Below are positions 42,838 to 54,477 of a stretch of DNA of 64,000 nt, piece after piece (position 1 is the stretch's first letter; each line of letters opens with the position of its first letter). Position numbers and translations under genes: made by a program. The DNA is from Zygnema cylindricum. Its lineage: Eukaryota; Streptophyta; Zygnematophyceae; Zygnematales; Zygnemataceae. The stretch spans positions 249,622 to 313,621 of the forward strand of contig JBBHKE010002497.1 in assembly GCA_037447655.1 (NCBI GenBank). The letters run 5' to 3'. The notes beneath the pieces are model-generated. The model ran no database searches. It had not been told where the DNA came from and saw only the letters and a program-made list of their open reading frames with translations.

Positions 42838-45800
42838 CTCCCCTTATTTTCTAGTCAATCTTTAATTTCAGACCACACTTCTCCCTGCAAAAAATTAACT
42901 TAGGGGAAGGCACAGGTTTGGTCATCATATCTGCTACCATCTCACTATCTGGTCTGTACTCTAAACTGATTATTTTGTTTTCTACTTTCTCTCTAACAAA
43001 GGTGAGTCTGATGTCTATGTGTTTGGCTTTAAAATGGTGTTTAGGATTGGCAGAAATAGCGATTGCTGCCTGATTATCACAAAATATTTTCTACACACCA
43101 CTCTTAAGGTGACCAAGCTCACCAAGCAAAGACTTGACCCACATCAATTCTTTTACAGCAGAGCAAGAGGCCATATACTCAGCCTCCATGGTGGACTGAG
43201 CAATAACCTTTTGCTGTTTGCTACTCCAACAGCAAGCCCCATCACCCACATATAATACATATCCAGAAGTACATCTCCTCATCGGAGCATCACCATAACT
43301 GGCATCACTCCAAGTAGTGATGTCAGTATTCTCCCCACCCAAATGCAACCATAGATCTCTAGTTCCTACCAAGTATGTAAGGACTCTCTTAGCTGCCTCC
43401 CAATCCTTCTTAGTGGGAGCATTTAGACTTCTACTCAGCACTCCTACAGCTGCAGCTAAATCCGGCCGGGTACAATTCATAAAATAGATTAGACTTCCCA
43501 CTACTTGCCTGTAAGGAATAGTCTGCATGAACTTCTGTTCATCAGGAGATAATTCCTCGTCTAAGACTATGACTCCTTCTTCCTCACTCCCCTCACTTCC
43601 CTTCTTCAACTCCATTGGAGTTGTACAACTATTAGCTTTATCCATTTGAAATTTTTCAAGCATGTTCCCTATTGCTTCCTTTTGAGTCAATCTTATAATT
43701 TTCCTTTTTCGGTCTCTCTCTACTTGAATTCCCAAAATATATTTTGCTTCCCCCATATCCTTCATTTCAAATCTCCCCTTAAGATCGGTTTTCAGTTTAT
43801 TAATTTTTTCCATTGATTTACTTAAAACAAACAAATCATCAACATAAATTGCAATAAATATAAAACCTTCCTCATCTTCGAAAACATAGATTGAGTGATC
43901 TGAGCTGATCCGAATATATCCTAGACCGGTAAGAAACTCATCAAGCTTCTTATTCCACTGTCGAGGCGCCTGTTTCAAACCATAAAGAGATTTAATCAGC
44001 CGGCATACCTTACTCTCCTCTCCTTCTTCCACAAACCCTTCGGGTTGTCGCATGAAGATCTCCTCTTCCAATTCTCCATGCAAAAAGGTTGTTTTGATGT
44101 CCATCTGGTGCACTTCCATGTCTTCCGCCGCTGCTTAACTGAGAAGTATGCGGACGGAGGGAAATCTGACCACTGGGGCAAAGGTTTCATCGTAGTCAAT
44201 TCCTTCCTTTTGTGTAAATCCCTTTGCCACTAATCTGGCCTTGTAGCGCTCGATTGTGTTATCTGGGTTCAGTTTTAGTTTGAAAACCCACTTACAACTG
44301 ATTGGTTTTCGGTTAGGTGGACAGTCCACCAGCTCCCAAGTATCGGCTGCCATGATTGAAGCCATCTCCTCATTGATGGCTGTCTTCCACCGGTTTCTTT
44401 CTGGACAAGTCATCGCCTCTCCATAAGTTTGAGGTTCATCTTGATGAGATAGTTTAGTTACCTTGTTATTAACCTGTTTTTCTTGCAGTCTTTTGCTACT
44501 TCTCCTCCCCCCCTCAAAATTTGAGGCTGGAATAGATGGTTCTCGTGGATTCTTTCGAACAAACTCGGCTTCTCCCCTATCCCTTGATTCCGAATCAATT
44601 TCCACCACGTCTTCCGCTTCGAGTAGAGTTGTCACTGGAGTTTCCACAGCCGAGTCCTTTTCGGTCTGATTTGTTCCTGCAAGAGTGTCATCTTCTCTAA
44701 AACTTGGATAGTTAGGAAGCTCAAAGTCATCGAATTTTTTTGACTCAAATCTGATTTTTACTGACTTCGTATATTTGAAGGGATCCACAGACTTTCCTTC
44801 ATCCATAACTACTAGATGCTTTACTAAGATTATATCTTCCCTTTTTAGATCATAAACTCTATATCCTTTAACATCTTCATCATATCCTAATAAGTATCCC
44901 GATTTTCCTTTAGGATCTAACTTCCAATTGGACCGATCAGTATCTAGACTGAACACTTGACTGCCGAAAACCTTTAAATGAGATAAGTCTGGTTTCCGGC
45001 CTGTCCATCTCTCATAAGGTGTTTGATCTTTTATAGCTGAAGTAAGAACTCTATTTTTGAGGTAATTGGCACAGTTCATTGCTTCTGCCCAAAACCTTTT
45101 CCCTATCTTTTTATCTGACAACATACTTCTAGCACTATCACTTAGTGTTCTATTTAACCTTTCAGCTACCCCATTCTGTTCAGGATTTTCTGGAACTGTC
45201 TTTTGGTGTTGAACCCTATCTTCCCTCAGAAAATCCTCAAACTGGTTAGAAGTATACTCTCCACCATTGTCACTCCTTACTCTCTTGATTGGAGTTTCAT
45301 GGAGTTTTTCGCTCCATGCTTTATATTGTCTAAAACAATCCTCAGCTTCTGACTTGTTTTTCAAAAAATATACCCGGGAGTACCGAGACCAATCATCAGT
45401 TATAGTCATCATAAATCTCTTCCCCATCGGTGAGGGCACTTTAGCCGGTCCCCAAATATCTGTGTGTACTAGATCTAGAATTTTTTCTCCCTTATAGGTG
45501 GCTGACTTAGGAAAGGGTTATCTGTGTGCTTTACCTTGAGCACATCCACTACAATCACTTATATCATCACTCTCACTGAACTGAATCCCTTCCACCACTC
45601 CCATCTTTTTCATCTCTCTTAACTTATCTAGATTGACATGCCCAAGCCTCTTATGCCACATCATAATATCATGAACACCAGCATAATAAAGTTTCTTCTT
45701 TTCATTACTTAAGATCAGCCTAAACATCCCATGGCTACCTTTCTCAGCAATGAAATAGACATCATCCTCAAAACTAGCAGTAAAGACTCCTTCCCTAGTG

Positions 45801-47209
45801 CTAGTAAAAAAATCCCTTATCATCTAATACTGATGTAGAGATAAGGTTTTTGTTCAGCTCCGGAATAAACAATACATCAAAGAATGTTAATATGGATGTC
45901 TTTCCTTCTACTAACACTTTTAGATCTACCGATCCTACAAGAGTAGTGGTGACTATCCTCCCATCCCCGTACTCTATCTCTACGGTGGGAATCTTTCTTA
46001 TCTTAGTGAACAGGTGTCTATCCTTACACATGTGCATGGAGGCACCTGAATCTACAATCCAGCCTGCTTCACCTTTCAATCCACCGTAAGCACATTTCTG
46101 CCTTCGTGGAATTTCGACCTCATTTTTCGCCTCCAACTCCTCATCCAAAAGGAGCTCATCGTCCTCGTCCTCGGATTCCGCCTCAAGTACCTGTGTGACA
46201 AGGGCCTTTTTCTTTCCTCTCGGGGTACCACCGGTCTGCCCCTCCTTTAACCGAAGCTCGGTTAACTTAGTGCACTCTGCCATATAGTGCCCCGGTTTCT
46301 TACAAAAATGACATAGTCCTTTGGGAGCCCTTGGTTCGAACTCATCGGCATGTTTTTTCTGCTCCCTACCCCCATAGTTTTTGACCGGTTTTCGGGAATC
46401 CCTGTTCCTCCAATCAGTCGCTGTTGCCAAGGCTTGGCCACTCTTTTCTCCCCTTCGGATCTCAATTGTATTCTCTTGAACGAGAATCATTCCCACCACT
46501 GAGTTCCATATCCACCTTGAGTCAGGCAAGTCCTGCACACGGTAAACTATGTTCACGAACTCATCAGGTAACTTCATCAGTAAACAGTTAACCTTTTCTT
46601 TTTCACTAAAATCTTTTCCCGCACTCTGTAGCTCCATGAAGAGTGTAGCAAGCTCATTGCAAAAATCCAACATATTTCCCCCTTTGTATACATACTCATT
46701 AACTTTCTGATCAGCCAACTGTTGTTGCTGAATCGTACCACTTCGGTACATCTCTATAAGAGCCATCAGAGATCGGATGCCCTTTCTACCTGCAAATGAG
46801 GACATGCAAGTCCTTGAGTGAGATGGCGTAGGATTAAGTGCTTTGCCGCCATATTGTTGAAGTCCCAGGTTTCAGTATCATTCTCCTCGTTCCTCGGAAT
46901 AGGTGACATGAATGCTAAACCAGTTGCTATTGGTGTGGTCGCCTCCTTCTCCTTTCTTTTGTCCACCACCTCTCCTTCCTTTGTTTCCTCCGTTGAAGGT
47001 GAATCCTCTTTCTTGGTGAATCTGCTTCCTCCAAACCCTGGAGGAATTCCAAGACTTGATGGACGCCCCAATCGTCCACTCACTATCCCCCAAAAACTTT
47101 TTTCGCATAGAGCTCCTATCATCATACTTTCCCAGTACATGAAGCCTGTTCCATTAAAGATTGGTACCCTAGAGGGTCGGCCCATAACCTGTAACTCTGA
47201 GACCTCCAT
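42838..47209 (-). pseudogene. Gag-Pol of element C, five lesions
   Basis: Closest relative of the E and K polyproteins. Gag starts in the LTR at 47,209 (MEVSELQVMGRPS); a frameshift near 46,770 moves into the 46,805 frame with the Gag core, zinc knuckle (CHFCKKPGHYMAEC near 46,270-46,310) and protease (WIVDSGASMHMC near 46,030); a compensating frameshift near 45,812 restores the first frame. Stops near 45,517 (in GKAHR-PFPKS), 44,134 (LLS-AAAEDME) and 43,090 (SGV-KIFCDNQ) break pre-integrase, RT and RNase H. Integrase (RSDNGGEYTSNQFE, NPEQNGVAERLNRT) and RT (YVDDLFVL) motifs are otherwise kept. The primer-binding site 47,175-47,188 has one mismatch (GTTATGGGCCGACC). Confidence 0.9.
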
Positions 47210-48239
47210 AAGTCCTCAGAGTGGACAGCTTCCAAGAAGCCTCTAGGATAATCTTGACCCCTTTGTGTTTAAGCAAAAATAACTGCCACCTTGGCAGACA
47301 AAAACTCTGACCAACTTCACCCCTGTGAAGGCAAGACTCCCCTGAGTCGATAGCAAAAAGAATCTCTGAATTTGCTCCCTTGAGCAGTAAGTTATGGAGG
47401 GTCAAAGTTGACCTTTTGTATAGAAGCTCTCTGGGAGAGAGGGTCCTATCTTCTAATTTTTCTAAGTCCTATCTCTCTCACAAACTCTATCTACTGATGT
47501 ACGGAACCAATCAGAATTGAGTTCCGTACGCAAAAGTACAGCTGCCGGTGTACTTTATGTACGGACATTGTACGACAAGGCCTAAATGTCGACACATGTC
47601 AAATCCGGATTCGGTGCCATAATCTCCGGAGATTCCACAATCCAACGGAATTTCGCCACGTGTCATCCGATGTGGCGATGGCCACAAACTGCCGAAATCT
47701 TCCTTCGCGATCTCGGCGCTAATCTTGGCCGTCCGATTAAAGTCGGCTTTAATCGTAGCCGTAATAAATACATGCGCGGTATTTGTTTCATTTACGAAAC
47801 AAATGCGCGGTATTGATTTGTGTCCGTATTGTAAGTCGTACATTTATATTTTACTGGATCTATGTATCCCGTAATTCATTTCAGGTAAATGGTTTATCGC
47901 ACGCATAACCATTTAAATAAATATCAAACTATATAGTACGTAATACTACTGCTAGACTTAACGGCTAAGGCTACCGGCTATTTCCTGTCTGCCGGCCGGT
48001 AGGTACATGGATCAAAACTTGCCGCCGGCACATACCTTTTAATTAAATAAATAAACCCTAACATAAAATTCCCGTAAACCTCAGGATAGCCAAGGTAGCC
48101 ATGGCTCTAGCTTCCTTTCCAATTTCTCAGTGACTGCGACAAGTTTGAGAGTTGGAGAGAGAAGTTAGAGATAGACTGCCTTGACTTCTATATTTCTTTT
48201 CAGACCTAGAAAATACTAATAAAACCATTAGTTTCTACA
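47190..48239 (-). repeat. 5' LTR of element C
   Basis: 1,050 bp. Gag ATG at 47,207-47,209, 20 nt inside the LTR. tRNA-like segment near 47,960-48,030. Confidence 0.92.
47417..47662 (-). promoter_or_regulatory. LTR promoter of element C: TATA, GTAC cluster, G-box
   Basis: In element sense: G-box CACGTG at 47,657-47,662, six GTAC cores between 47,499 and 47,573 including CCTTGTCGTACAATG and TCCGTACAT, then CTATACAAAAGG (TATA box near 47,417-47,423). Same layout as in E. Confidence 0.6.
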
Positions 48240-48963
48240 TGTACGGTAATAGTTGCTTAGTGGTAGCTTAGTGGTAGCTTGTTTTGTTTGACGTACGAAG
48301 GTTGCGAAGATGTCGGTGTAAATATTATGGTTTGTCTTTTTGCTAAGAGGTTTGTCTTTTTGCTAGTTAGTTTACTAGTGTAGATTTGCTTAGTCTGACA
48401 TACCTTGAATTATTCGGGTATACTCACAATAGTTTAGGTAGATGGTAGATACCGTACGGCTAGTATGCCTCCTTACATTCAGTAGTGAACTCTCTGAGTA
48501 TAATTTGTAGGACTTAGAATATTTTGATTATCACAGTCAAGTTTATCAAAGCAATGGCAAAATGTTTTCTGGATCTTTGACCTATTGGTGTGATCACCTT
48601 GTTTGGTGTTTTCATGTGAAACTTGCTGAAGTTATTCTATGATATAGAATCTATATGTGTGTGAATTTGTATTCTATTCTGTTATTTCTGTAAGATTCCG
48701 TGAGAGGTCTAAGTGGTTAGTTTGTGAAGCTGTCAGCTGTTTTTGTGAATTTCTGGAGCTTATATCTTCTAGATTCCTTGGTGGATTTGTCTGTTACTTT
48801 GAGATCTTACAGTGTCTATAGTATAATGCCTATTGGTGCAGTTTGAGGGGATTTTATTCATTGTGGAGCAATCTGTGCTGTCTGAAACACAACTGTTTGA
48901 GGGGTAGTCTGTGGTGCTTCCGAGTGTAGTCCATGGCTGAAATAGGCTATGAACAACACAGGT

Positions 48964-49917
48964 GACCAGTTAATCATCATTATTATTTACGTAGATGATT
49001 TAATTCTCGCAGATCCTAGTAATTCCTTGATTCATCAAGTCAAAGGCATTCTCTCGTCCTATTGGCTTATGACCGATTAAGGCGATCTTGACTATTGCTT
49101 AGGCATCACTATTTTACGTCAAAGGTCTGCACCCATTTTACAAATGAGTCAAGAGCATTACATTCTTGATCTTCTTGACATGTCCGATTGTAATTCGGTG
49201 CCTACTCCCCTTGATCCCAATACCACTCTCACCAAAGTATCCTCCGATGGGAATGCCCAATGAGATATAAGCTCATTCTATCGGTCGATTGTAGGAAAAT
49301 TAATGTATGCAATGCTTGGTACACAGCCGGATATTTGTGTCGCCGTTTGTCTTTTATCTCAATTTTCGCATTTTGCCACTCAAACTCATCTCCAAGTCGC
49401 CAAGCGTGTCCTTCGATACCTTCAAGGAACAAAACATCTTCACCTCACTTTTTCCCATCCTTCTCCTCCCTCACCTTCCTCCTCTTCCTTTTTTCCGGAC
49501 ACTTTGATTTTTGAATTTTGCGATGCGGATTGGGGAAATCAACCCGACGATCGACGTTCCATTTTCGGTGTATGTTTTTCTTTAGGTGGTGGACTCGTCT
49601 TGGTCTTCCCGAAACAAACCACGATTACTCTTTCCTCGACGGAGGCGGAATATATATGGTCGGCACTACCGCCACGAAATCAGTGAATTGGTTTCGACGC
49701 CTTCTTTCCGATCTTTCTTTTCCTCCATCTTCTCCCACCTCCATTTTTTGTGACTCTCAAAGGGCACTGGCTCTTATGAAAAATCTTATCCATCATACAC
49801 GCACAAAACACATTGACATTCAATTTCATTTTACGCGTGATAAAATCCTTGATGGCACCGGTTTTTTCTCTCATTGTTCCTCCAACTCTCAACTTGCCGA
49901 TTTTCTCACTTAACCTC
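48964..49917 (+). pseudogene. element D RT second half and RNase H, decayed
   Basis: Resumes after P: DQLIIIIIYVDDLILA (RT catalytic YVDD near 49,000), a stop near 49,079, DYCLGITILRQ, then RSIVGKLMYAMLGTQPDICVAV, RVLRYLQGTKHLHLTF, RNase H FCDADWGNQPDDRRSIFG, STEAEY, a frameshift near 49,680, IFCDSQRALALMKN, HTRTKHIDIQFHF and ADFLT at the C-terminus. Confidence 0.86.
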
Positions 49918-49992
49918 TTCCTCGTCCCTTATTTCATCATCACATTTACTATGCCGGTCTTTGTGACTAAACATGCTTTAATCGAGAGGGGG

Positions 49993-50465
49993 TGTTGAAA
50001 TACACTTAAAGCATTCTAAAACTACTTGTTTTTTTCTACGCTACTTTTGGAGTCCTAATTGCTACGCTATAAGTCTAGTACTTTGGTTGAGCGTTGTGTA
50101 CTTTATTTAGCGGAGTGTACATGCCTTTATTCGAATTGTTGATTCTTACGTAGGAATCTTTTTAGACTTAGATTCCTTTTACCGTAGCTAAATGTACCTT
50201 CCTAAGTTAGACTTTGGATTAGATGTACCTTTAAAGCTTTTTGCGGCTACCTCTTAATCTGTCTTACTATAAGACTACCTTGTGTCGTTATGTAAAATTA
50301 CTTAATCAAAAAGACACTCAAACGACAAACCTCTCACTTGTTCCCTTGTTCGTCGTTACTCCTTTTCTTGTCTTTTGTCATATCTTGGCCTTTTCTACTA
50401 CTTCGGCCTATCTTTAATATTTTATCATATTAAGTCTTTTTCAGCCTTTTATGACCTCTCATTCA
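49993..50465 (+). repeat. 3' LTR of element D
   Basis: 473 bp from TGTTGAAATACAC to TCTCATTCA, preceded by the purine tract GAGAGGGGG and followed by ATACC, the presumed target duplication. Contains ATGACCTCTCATTCA, the counterpart of the Gag start in the 5' LTR. Confidence 0.85.
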
Positions 50466-50639
50466 ATACCATACCGGAAAAATAATTAGATAGAGAAAAA
50501 AAAATGAGAAATTGAATCCATTTATGAAAAAGTAAAAAAAAAAAAAAGTACACTACAAAATATCAAAGCAGCAAAAAAAATGAAAAGAGGGTTTATATAC
50601 CACTTTGGTAAAATCACCGCGAGTTTTTTTTTTCCGGTG

Positions 50640-50745
50640 CAACTCTCTCCCTCTCCCTCTCTCTTTCTTTCTCCCTCTCTTTTGTTCTTGTCCTCTCCCT
50701 CGCCCTCAACCTCGTCCTCTCCCTCTCCCTTTCCCTCTCCGTTAT
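50640..50745. repeat. CT-rich low-complexity tract
   Basis: Repeated CTCCCT/CTCTCC words on the plus strand; no gene. Flanked by poly-A-like runs at 50,495-50,580. Confidence 0.85.
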
Positions 50746-50934
50746 ATTTTTTACCAATCAGAGGAAATTTGTACAAATTCTAGCGTGTCAAAGATTTGAG
50801 GTCTAAAGGGCCGGTGTCGAAAAATTGAATGCCACTATAACGACGAATCCACAAAGGATATTTTAGCTAGCTATTTTGTTTTACACAATACGGTTGCATG
50901 TGAAAGTCCGCTTGTTGAATAGGGCAGATTTAGA

Positions 50935-52252
50935 GAGTTGTTCCATTAGGCGGTCTCAGTAAACGTCAAAAATTTGTTTACTGAAGCCATTGTTCCATTG
51001 TGTCGCGTCAGTAACCGACATTTTATTTGCGTAGCCCACTTTGATTGGTCCACGTAATAGATGAATGCGATTCTTGTAATCTTTAGACAATCTCTGACAA
51101 CAAATTGTGACCAAATATTTGTACCAGCGAAGGTAAACAGTGACTAGTACGACGTATTGAATAAAATATGCACTGGCAGACGAAACTTAAGATTGGTAAA
51201 AACGTACAAATATGTCAGAATGGTTAGTGGATGGCAAAAGAGGCGTGAAATAATATCTTTCGTCAAAGATTTTCTTGCGGCTTCCGGTGGCCTCGCATCC
51301 TCCTTGGCGGAAGGCACATGTCATATGCGATGTGTACCCAGCTGGTCGCGCGGTCGTCATGGATATTTGTTCACTTTTCCACGAGGCACGATGCTATACG
51401 TTCAAGCGCTTAGAATTGAGCTACCCGGGGTCACTTGTTGCGAAGTGAAAGTGTCATACGATGTCGTATCCGATTATGCATCCGACGGTCCACGTTTACG
51501 CCCATAAAAGTGGAGGATCAAATCCCTTAAGCCGCTTCTCCATTAGCGCCGACATAAATCGTACGAAAACATATACTGGCAGTCATACTTCGTTCACTTC
51601 TCCATCTGGTCGTGTCAGCAATGGAATCTATCGCGTACATGCTTTCTTTCGATTGGATGCACGTAGGTTCATGTTTTGACGGCGAGCAGTGAAAGATTCC
51701 AAAAGCACAATATCTGGAATTGTACCCGTACATCCAGCTGCAAAATTAAATTATGTGAATGTACAATTTGAACGTTCGCGTTTTGTATTTTTTGTAGTTG
51801 TTTTCTTGTTCATGTTTCGTCTTGACGACGCGAATCCCGGATGTCAGCTGATCGTGGAGGAGGCGTCACGACACATTCTTCAAAAAATAAAATTTTGGTG
51901 GTTTTCGTTAGATTTGATTCCCGCCTGTACGAAGGCGCGTGGCATATGTCCAAAGGCGCGCGGCTCGTACGTGACCTTTTTACACGTAAACATTTTACAC
52001 GTCTGGTGATTCGCTAGTCTCCTCTTTGAGGAGACTAGCTAATCACTGGACGAAGTGACCGCTTGCTTCGAAAACACATAATCGGACAGTCGACGTTGAC
52101 GCTTAAAAGTTTGGAGAATCTTGACGAATCTCCATTAATCATGTTCTATACATAAAAAAAGGTACGGCTTTGTACGGAAATGAGCTGGATCTGTACGAAA
52201 ATGCACTCTTTCCATCAATGAACCCCACTTTTCGCTTGATAAAGGTTCACCC
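50935..52252. mobile_element. Harbinger-like element V3
   Basis: About 1.32 kb. Left end GAGAGTTGTTCCATTAGGCG after TTA; right end, reverse complemented, GGGTGAACCTTTATCAAGCG before TAA. Part of its interior (about 51,290-51,500) matches the reverse complement of V2 (about 53,880-54,090). A long hairpin lies at 52,006-52,046. The target triplets differ, so the ends are decayed. A 116-residue frame at 51,157-51,507 has no recognisable domain. Confidence 0.6.
52006..52046. repeat. long hairpin in element V3
   Basis: GTGATT-C-GCTAGTCTCCTC, loop TTT, then GAGGAGACTAGC-T-AATCAC: 18 paired bases with one internal mismatch. Centre about 226 bp from the right end of V3. Confidence 0.9.
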
Positions 52253-52421
52253 TAATTGAGAGAAGTGGGAAAAGCGGACGTTACAATACCGTACTGCAGG
52301 CCGACAAATTTTGTTGTCATGCCGACAAATTTTGCAGTCGGCGTGTCTTTCAACGACTTGGTCGCTGAAATTTCCCGAACTATCTGATCGCTGGATCCTT
52401 TGTAATTATCTGTTTCGCTAA

Positions 52422-53154
52422 GGGTGAAGTTCCATCAGACGTTTGTGTAATCGTTAGGCCAACTCTACAGACCTGGTCGATTGAGTCGATGTTCCATCAC
52501 GAAGGGTTTGTAAACCACGTGTTCTAAATTAACTGGCGCCACGCAAGCTTCGATCCGATACTCAATATCTTTCATATTTTTAGCACCGACAAACTTAACT
52601 TCAAATCTTCTTTTGCGTACCATGTACATTCGACGATATCATCATTCGACATAACTTTTTTACTTTTGCATACGCCAGTTTTTACGCTAGTTCATTTTTT
52701 AGGGTTTATGTTTTTGATCATAATGAAAGTCATTTGAGAGAAATAGTGTGATGACCAAAAGTTGCCGAAAATAGCGTGACGAAGGAATGTTACGAAATTA
52801 CATTTTTTTTTTGGTTGTAATTTTGAAAGCGCGTGTCATATGCAAATTTTGTCAATTTTCGTTGGTTGTACATCATGACAGGTAGCTTAATCGTCCAACG
52901 TGTCACGATTTTTTTTCATGTATTTGCTAACCCACCTCTTCGAGGTGGGTTTGCATTTACTGAGAAAAATGAAGCGAACGCCTCGCATATGAACATCTGA
53001 CGGCCAGTATTACTTCCTAGACCTTTGGAGAGTATTGGCAAGATGTTCTGTAATGTTGCTTTTCGTATAAAAACAAAATAAGTGGTACGATTAGGTACGG
53101 ATAGTCGCGGATTTCTGAGAACTTCCACAATTTTCGCCTGATGGAACGTTACCC
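52422..53154. mobile_element. Harbinger-like element V1
   Basis: 733 bp with ends GGGTGAAGTTCCATCAGACG and GGGTAACGTTCCATCAGGCG (reverse complement), flanked by TAA (52,419-52,421 and 53,155-53,157). Hairpin AACCCACCTC-TTC-GAGGTGGGTT at 52,929-52,951. No transposase. Confidence 0.78.
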
Positions 53155-53158
53155 TAAG

Positions 53159-53377
53159 TGACTGTGAATCGTAAGTAGCGTTAATAATATTTTTGCCACT
53201 GAAAACATATTATCTCGGTACACATTTGTCCAATTTTCAATTTAAGACCGCCATTCGTAAGCTGAGAATATTACCTTTCTATCGCAACCGTCAGATCCAT
53301 AATTCGACATGTGTGTACGGAGAAAATATGTTTTAAGAGACTACAAAAACATTAACGCTAATTACGATTCACGGTTG
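53159..53377. mobile_element. short R-type MITE (R4)
   Basis: About 219 bp, with inverted ends TGTGAATCGTAAGTAGCGTT and CCGTGAATCGTAATTAGCGT (reverse complement). Full-length relative of R5. Inner arms AAAACATATT...AATATGTTTT make much of it palindromic. Confidence 0.65.
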
Positions 53378-53379
53378 TA

Positions 53380-53706
53380 GGTTCTCCATACTTCTTGTTG
53401 ACAAGTTATTCGTGCCAGGAATATTGACTGTGTTTTCCTTTTGTTCCTGTGGTATATGCCATCTTCGTTGCTGATGTAACAGTAATAACGGATCGAACTT
53501 GTTTATAAATGGGTATTTAGGTGTTATAATTACAGAGTACTAAAATTGGTAGACGTCCGCGAAAGAATCACGCTATTTGGAGTTATATTTTAAAAGTTAT
53601 AGCGATGGGTGTATTTAGGTGACAGCGTGGGGTCTAAATAACAAGTGGGTATCATTGAAATATAGTACTGTACTTTATTGAATTTTTGTTAAAGTAGATA
53701 CGCAAT
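53380..53706. other. intergenic, nothing recognised
   Basis: No supported frame or repeat boundary. Confidence 0.4.
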
Positions 53707-53708
53707 AA

Positions 53709-54474
53709 GGGTGGAATTCCATTAGACGAAAAGTGTGGTTCGTTACTGGACGCCGTACAAGTTCGTACAGATTCGTACCACGCCGTACCTTAATTATTTT
53801 TTTGTCAGACGAAATATCGTTACTGGAAAGCTGTCGGGAAGCTCCGATGATGTAGGCGTAATTTTTGGCCGTTGGATATTCCACTTTTTCAGATCCACGG
53901 AGCAATAGCGCACATCATCTTGTGTGACGATACTCTCCTCGCGATGAAAGTTGTACGATACTAGACGTGTACCATTTTTACACGTGAAAAAACAAAAAAA
54001 TATCCGCTTTGAACAAGCGATCACAGGTCTACACCTCGTATAAGCCATGTGCCTACGTCGAATGGTCCATGTGCCCTCTGCCACGCTGGATGCAGGTGAG
54101 CGGAATTTTTTTTTTCCAAGGTCCGTCTGACATCCATAGGCATTCAAAGTTTGCCGCGACCTTCAAAGTTTGCCGCGTCTTTTTGCCATTCTGTTTCGAA
54201 ATTTTGATTTCCGTTTTCAAAATAAAAAATCTGGCCGCAAACTTTACTTAGGAATCATTAACTACCTCCGGTCGTACAGATATTTTGTTCTGACTCTTTG
54301 TTTGAAGATTTTCTTTAAGATTTTCAAATCTGGACTCTAACCTACGTGGCGCCAATCATAATTGAGGAAGGTTTGTTATTGGCCCGACAAAATGGAATAG
54401 TCTTCCAGTAAACGTTGCCGTTGCCAGTAGAATTTTCCGTACATTTACTGGGACCGCCTAATGGAATTCTACCC
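53709..54474. mobile_element. Harbinger-like element V2
   Basis: 766 bp with ends GGGTGGAATTCCATTAGACG and GGGTAGAATTCCATTAGGCG (reverse complement), flanked by TAA (53,706-53,708 and 54,475-54,477). Shares interior sequence with V3 in inverted orientation. Unlike V1 and V3 it has no obvious hairpin near the right end. Confidence 0.78.
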
Positions 54475-54477
54475 TAA

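Larger units (their letters stand above)
41788..48239 (-). mobile_element. copia element C, complete, lightly damaged
   Basis: 6,452-bp minus-strand Ty1/copia element inside P, with perfect 5-bp duplication TGTAC (41,783-41,787 and 48,240-48,244). Both LTRs are exactly 1,050 bp (41,788-42,837 and 47,190-48,239) and differ by eye at about 27 positions, mostly C/T or G/A. Internal region 4,352 bp. Gag-Pol carries two frameshifts and three stops, so it is probably not autonomous but could be mobilised. Confidence 0.94.
41092..48958. repeat. solo LTR-like insertion P in RT of D, split by element C
   Basis: Begins TGTTGAATTTG and ends GAACAACA, with 5-bp duplication CAGGT (41,087-41,091 and 48,959-48,963). 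Without C it is about 1.41 kb. TG...CA ends and a 5-bp duplication fit a solo LTR of an unrelated family. It has two sets of tandem repeats (41,152-41,325 and about 41,582-41,752). An internal GGGGGAG-TGTTG at 41,352-41,363 looks like a purine tract plus LTR start, so a short retroelement remnant is the alternative. Confidence 0.65.
36318..50465 (+). mobile_element. copia element D, second lineage, decayed, with nested P and C
   Basis: Plus-strand Ty1/copia element clearly different in protein sequence from the B/C/E/K group. Order: truncated 5' LTR, gag, an insertion of about 1 kb, gag end with zinc knuckle, protease, integrase, RT, then 7.9 kb of nested P and C, then the rest of RT, RNase H, purine tract GAGAGGGGG and a 473-bp 3' LTR. 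Multiple frameshifts. About 5.3 kb is its own sequence. Confidence 0.88.

Noticed and set aside
51157-51507. 116-residue frame
   Set aside because: Lies inside MITE V3 and its DNA aligns to V2, where the frame is not kept; not a gene.
51970-52050. Helitron 3' end (hairpin followed by CTRR)
   Set aside because: No CTAG-type terminus at the right distance and no TC-type 5' end; element V3 explains the hairpin.
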